Shown one piece after another: positions 61,429-64,000 of a stretch of 64,000 nt of DNA; position 1 is the stretch's first letter; each line of letters opens with the position of its first letter. The stretch is from contig NZ_FOKE01000005.1 of the NCBI RefSeq assembly GCF_900112065.1, positions 186,001 to 250,000 on the forward strand. The letters run 5' to 3'. The notes beneath the pieces are model-generated. The model worked only from the letters and a program-made list of their open reading frames with translations. It was not told the origin of the DNA and searched no databases. A program made the translations under genes and the position numbers. This stretch comes from Cohnella sp. OV330 (GTDB lineage Bacteria; Bacillota; Bacilli; Paenibacillales; Paenibacillaceae).

Positions 61429-61833
61429 ATGGCTGTCAGAAAAATCGAGCATGTCGGCATCATGGCGAGTAATCTCGAGCGTTCCATCGCCTTTTACGCG
61501 CAAACCGTCGGACTCGTACATACGGACACGCTGCCGCACACGAACGGCGTTATACGGCTCGCTTTCCTTTCGTTCCCCGGCGCGAACGAGACGGAGCTCG
61601 AGCTCATCGAAGGCTACGACGGAACGCTCGCCCCCGAGGGGCGCGTGCACCACGTCGCCTTCAACGTCGATGACATCGAGGCCGAGTATTCGCGCATCTC
61701 GATGCTGGACGTCAAAGGACTCGACGCCGAGATCACGACGCTGCCGAACGGAAGCCGCTACTTCTTTTTCAGCGGACCGGACGGCGAATCGCTAGAATTT
61801 TTCCAATCGACCAGAGGAGGCAACCAAGCATGA
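61429..61833 (+). CDS. VOC (glyoxalase/bleomycin resistance) family protein
   Basis: 134 residues, two beta-alpha-beta-beta-beta modules. Likely metal ligands are His in KIEHVGIMASNL, Glu in TELELIEG, His in VHHVAFNV and Glu in GESLEFFQ. This fits a lactoylglutathione-lyase or methylmalonyl-CoA epimerase type fold, but the substrate is not assigned. AAGGAGG precedes the ATG, and its stop overlaps the manA start as ATGA. Confidence 0.88.
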   Translation: MAVRKIEHVGIMASNLERSIAFYAQTVGLVHTDTLPHTNGVIRLAFLSFPGANETELELIEGYDGTLAPEGRVHHVAFNVDDIEAEYSRISMLDVKGLDAEITTLPNGSRYFFFSGPDGESLEFFQSTRGGNQA

Positions 61834-62807
61834 CCGCATCGACCAAACCTTATCCCCTTCACTTCAAGCCCGAGTTCAAAGAACGCGTATGGGGCGGCCG
61901 CGCCCTCGAGCAGTTCGGCTTCGACGTGCCCCCCGGCCATATCGGCGAAGGCTGGATGATCGCCGATCATCCGAACGGCGTCTCGCACGTGCAGAACGGC
62001 GAGCTGGCCGGTCTCGGCCTCGACGAGATCCGCGAGCGCTTCGGCGCGCAGTGGTTCGGCGCAAAAGGCGCGGTCGCCGGCCTCGGCCGCTTCCCGCTGC
62101 TCATCAAGCTGCTCGATTGCAACGACGACCTGTCCGTCCAGGTGCATCCTAACGATCACTATGCCGGCCTGCCCAAGGGCGAGCTCGGCAAGACCGAGAT
62201 GTGGTACGTCATCGACGCCGCGCCGGACGCCAAGATCATCTACGGCCTGAAGCCGGGCACGACGCGCGAAAAGCTCGCGGCTGCAATCGAGGAAGGCAAG
62301 ATCATGGATTCGCTGCAGGAAGTGTCCGTCAAAGCCGGCGATACGTTCTATATCCCGGCCGGCACGGTCCACGCGCTCTGCGCGGGCGTCCTGGTGGCCG
62401 AGATCCAGCAAAACTCGGACACGACCTATCGCCTCTACGACTACGACCGTCCGGGCCTCGACGGCAAGCCGCGCGAGCTCCATATCGAGGATTCGCTGAA
62501 CGTGACCGACTACGAGGGCGCCGGCGCGAGCCGCATGTCCACGGCCGGCACGCAGGCCGGAGAGTGGCTGCGCCTCGCTTCCTCGCCGTACTTCGAGACC
62601 GACAAGGGCGTCGTTCAAGGCGACTGGGAGCTGGCGACGCCGTCGGACAGCTTCGTCATTTTGATCGCGGTGCAAGGCCAAGGCTCGATCGGCTGGGACG
62701 GCGGCAGCCTGGACATCAAAGCAGGCGACTGCCTCCTCCTCCCCGCCAACCTGGGCGCTTATCGCCTTGGCGGCGACATGACCGTGCTGCGGAGCCAGCT
62801 GCCTTAA
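61830..62807 (+). CDS. manA: Mannose-6-phosphate isomerase, class I
   Basis: 325 residues. Interconverts mannose-6-phosphate and fructose-6-phosphate; zinc enzyme. SVQVHPNDHYA holds two zinc ligands, GKTEMWYVID a third, and IPAGTVHALCAG the catalytic-side His. This is the short Firmicute ManA. The ATG overlaps the VOC gene stop, so the two are translationally coupled. It would handle mannose, including mannose released from xanthan-type side chains, but the location does not link it to that locus. Confidence 0.95.
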   Translation: MTASTKPYPLHFKPEFKERVWGGRALEQFGFDVPPGHIGEGWMIADHPNGVSHVQNGELAGLGLDEIRERFGAQWFGAKGAVAGLGRFPLLIKLLDCNDDLSVQVHPNDHYAGLPKGELGKTEMWYVIDAAPDAKIIYGLKPGTTREKLAAAIEEGKIMDSLQEVSVKAGDTFYIPAGTVHALCAGVLVAEIQQNSDTTYRLYDYDRPGLDGKPRELHIEDSLNVTDYEGAGASRMSTAGTQAGEWLRLASSPYFETDKGVVQGDWELATPSDSFVILIAVQGQGSIGWDGGSLDIKAGDCLLLPANLGAYRLGGDMTVLRSQLP

Positions 62808-62821
62808 ATCCCGCATGACGC

Positions 62822-62850
62822 GCTGCAGCTTCGGGCAATTAAGGCTGCAG
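62822..62850 (+). repeat. Inverted repeat after manA
   Basis: GCTGCAGC at 62822-62829 and 62843-62850, itself palindromic, 15 bp past the manA stop. No U-run follows, so termination is uncertain. Confidence 0.4.
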
Positions 62851-62918
62851 CCGCGTCCGGGGCAATCGTCCGACCACTCCCGCGTCCGCAGGCGGATGCG
62901 AAAGGAAAGATCCATGGC

Positions 62919-63401
62919 ATGCTAAGGCAAATGCTGATTTTGTCCGGATTGGGCATCGCGATGTGGGCCCTTGGGACGCTGTTTTTTATGCTGTTCGGCG
63001 ATTGGGTGCTCGTCGCCGCCGAGGACCGTCAGTTCGGCGCCTCGCTGTTCCTGCTGGAGGCGCTCACGGCGCTCGTCATCCTGGGGGTCGCGCTCGTCGT
63101 GCGGCTCCGTCTGTTCAGGATGCCGGGTTCCGCCACCCGGTTCGGCTTTATTGGCGCATTGATCGGCCTTTTGCTCAATACATTCGTCCTTCTCTACAGA
63201 GACAAGGTTCTGTACGATCTCGATCAAGGGCAGTACCACACGTTTACGGTGTGGATGACGCTCGCCTACGCCCTTTTTCTTCTGCTGCCGGCGATCGCGG
63301 ACCGGCTGATTCGCACCAGGCCTGTCGAGGACGCGCATGATCGAGACGCAAGCGACGTGCTGCATGCGCAGGACGATCCGGCAACATACCGACCGGAATA
63401 A
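62919..63401 (+). CDS. Four-helix membrane protein of unknown function
   Basis: 160 residues with four predicted helices (about 8-28, 42-62, 73-93, 110-130) and a polar C-terminal tail (TRPVEDAHDRDASDVLHAQ). It resembles small DUF5367-type membrane proteins, although that is not secure. The ribosome site AAAGGAAAG is 13 nt before ATG 62919, and ATG 62931 is an alternative start. No neighbour explains its role. Confidence 0.72.
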   Translation: MLRQMLILSGLGIAMWALGTLFFMLFGDWVLVAAEDRQFGASLFLLEALTALVILGVALVVRLRLFRMPGSATRFGFIGALIGLLLNTFVLLYRDKVLYDLDQGQYHTFTVWMTLAYALFLLLPAIADRLIRTRPVEDAHDRDASDVLHAQDDPATYRPE

Positions 63402-63555
63402 GGCGATCGGCTTCAGCTTCAGGCGATTGCTCGATCTTGTCGCCTATCCGACAAGAAATAGCGAATCCTGCATTTTCGGATCCTTCCATGGTCCGCAAAT
63501 CGGGGTTCGCCGTTTTTATTTATCGCATCTCGCGCAAAGAAGGAGGCTGCTCTCC

Positions 63556-64000
63556 ATGGAATCGATAACTTCAGCCGAACAGCACCGCCGCGAGGCTCCG
63601 TCCTCCGTCGCCTGCATGATCATCACCGTATCCGACACCCGCACGCCCGATACCGACAAGAGCGGGCTGCTCATCCGGGAGCTTCTCGAAGCGAACGGTC
63701 ATGCGGTCCGGTCCGCGCTCATCGTGCCGGATGAATACGAGCGCATCCGCGAGCTGCTTCGCGAGGCCGAATCCGATCCCGCGATCGAAGCGGTGCTGCT
63801 GAACGGCGGCACCGGCATCGCGGCGCGCGATACGACCTATGAAGCCGTAGCCGGCATGCTCAGCAAGGAAATGCCGGGCTTCGGCGAGATTTTCCGGATG
63901 CTCAGCTTCACGGAGGACATCGGGACGGCCGCCATTTTGTCCCGCGCGATCGCCGGCACGATCGGCCGCACGGCCGTATTCTCCATGCCCGGCTCGACCG
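63556..64000 (+). CDS. moaB: Molybdenum cofactor biosynthesis protein B (truncated at window end)
   Basis: 148 residues are visible. MoaB/MogA family: IITVSDTRTPDTDKSGLLI and LLNGGTGIAARDTTYEAV are the molybdopterin-binding motifs, followed by EMPGFGEIFRMLSF and ILSRAIAGTIGRTAVFSMPG. It adenylates molybdopterin before MoeA inserts molybdate. AAGGAGG is 9 nt before ATG 63556. It lies about 46 kb from moeA-mobA-mobB, so cofactor genes are dispersed. Confidence 0.95.
   Translation, partial: MESITSAEQHRREAPSSVACMIITVSDTRTPDTDKSGLLIRELLEANGHAVRSALIVPDEYERIRELLREAESDPAIEAVLLNGGTGIAARDTTYEAVAGMLSKEMPGFGEIFRMLSFTEDIGTAAILSRAIAGTIGRTAVFSMPGST

Overview
The window looks like chromosomal DNA of a high-GC, spore-forming member of the Paenibacillaceae (Paenibacillus/Cohnella type). 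The signs are LplB/LplC/solute-binding-lipoprotein sugar importers with YesM/YesN-type two-component systems, a T-box in front of ilvB, an infC-rpmI-rplT operon with an AUU start and an attenuator leader, a YjcZ-type sporulation peptide, a copper-amine-oxidase-like domain on a cell-wall amidase, and the YtqA/YtqB tRNA-modification pair. No rRNA, tRNA, CRISPR array or prophage was seen. Both ends are cut: a sensor kinase at the left and moaB at the right.

Layout. 1-6461 (minus): a GH42 beta-galactosidase, two permeases, a solute-binding lipoprotein and a truncated sensor kinase form a galactoside-type uptake and hydrolysis locus. 6602-7771: an IS1595-like element with inverted repeats. 7925-13924: cell-wall amidase, YjcZ peptide, MFS transporter, soluble sensor kinase, zinc-ribbon protein and 2-Cys peroxiredoxin. 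14118-25144 (minus): branched-chain amino-acid genes. T-box-ilvB-ilvN-ilvC-leuA is followed by a PLP aminotransferase, a repeat-flanked gene-free stretch, moeA-mobA-mobB, and then leuB with its own promoter. 25279-30616: two GNAT proteins, a tightly overlapped DCC/DoxX/DUF4166 operon, and a LuxR-type two-component system. 30800-33360: divergent rocA and proline dehydrogenase, which together oxidise proline to glutamate.

33489-51491 is the most distinctive region and reads as a polysaccharide-utilisation locus. It holds a YesN/YesM pair, a sugar ABC importer (two permeases and a lipoprotein, no ATPase), an unrecognised glycan-enzyme-like protein, a regulator with a defective receiver, a very large modular GH9 enzyme and a PL8 lyase ending in two Golvesin/Xly-type modules. 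GH9 plus PL8 with these modules points to xanthan or a related glucuronate-bearing polysaccharide: the lyase would trim side chains, GH9 would cut the cellulosic backbone, and the importer would take up the products. CcpA-type cre sequences lie in front of both enzyme genes. A related 34-bp sequence lies upstream of both the importer operon and the GH9/YesN divergent region, and may be the regulator's binding site.

51717-64000: small glycine-rich protein, rplT-rpmI-infC, membrane GT2 glycosyltransferase, chemoreceptor, trmB, MBL hydrolase, a 65-aa protein, ytqA-mnmM, VOC protein, manA, a four-helix membrane protein and the start of moaB. Repeats of note are a 51-bp tandem array at 39543, a 12-bp array inside the start of a gene at 35654, near-identical module duplications in GH9 and PL8, and dispersed 26-bp repeats at 6619, 7728, 17851 and 18194.
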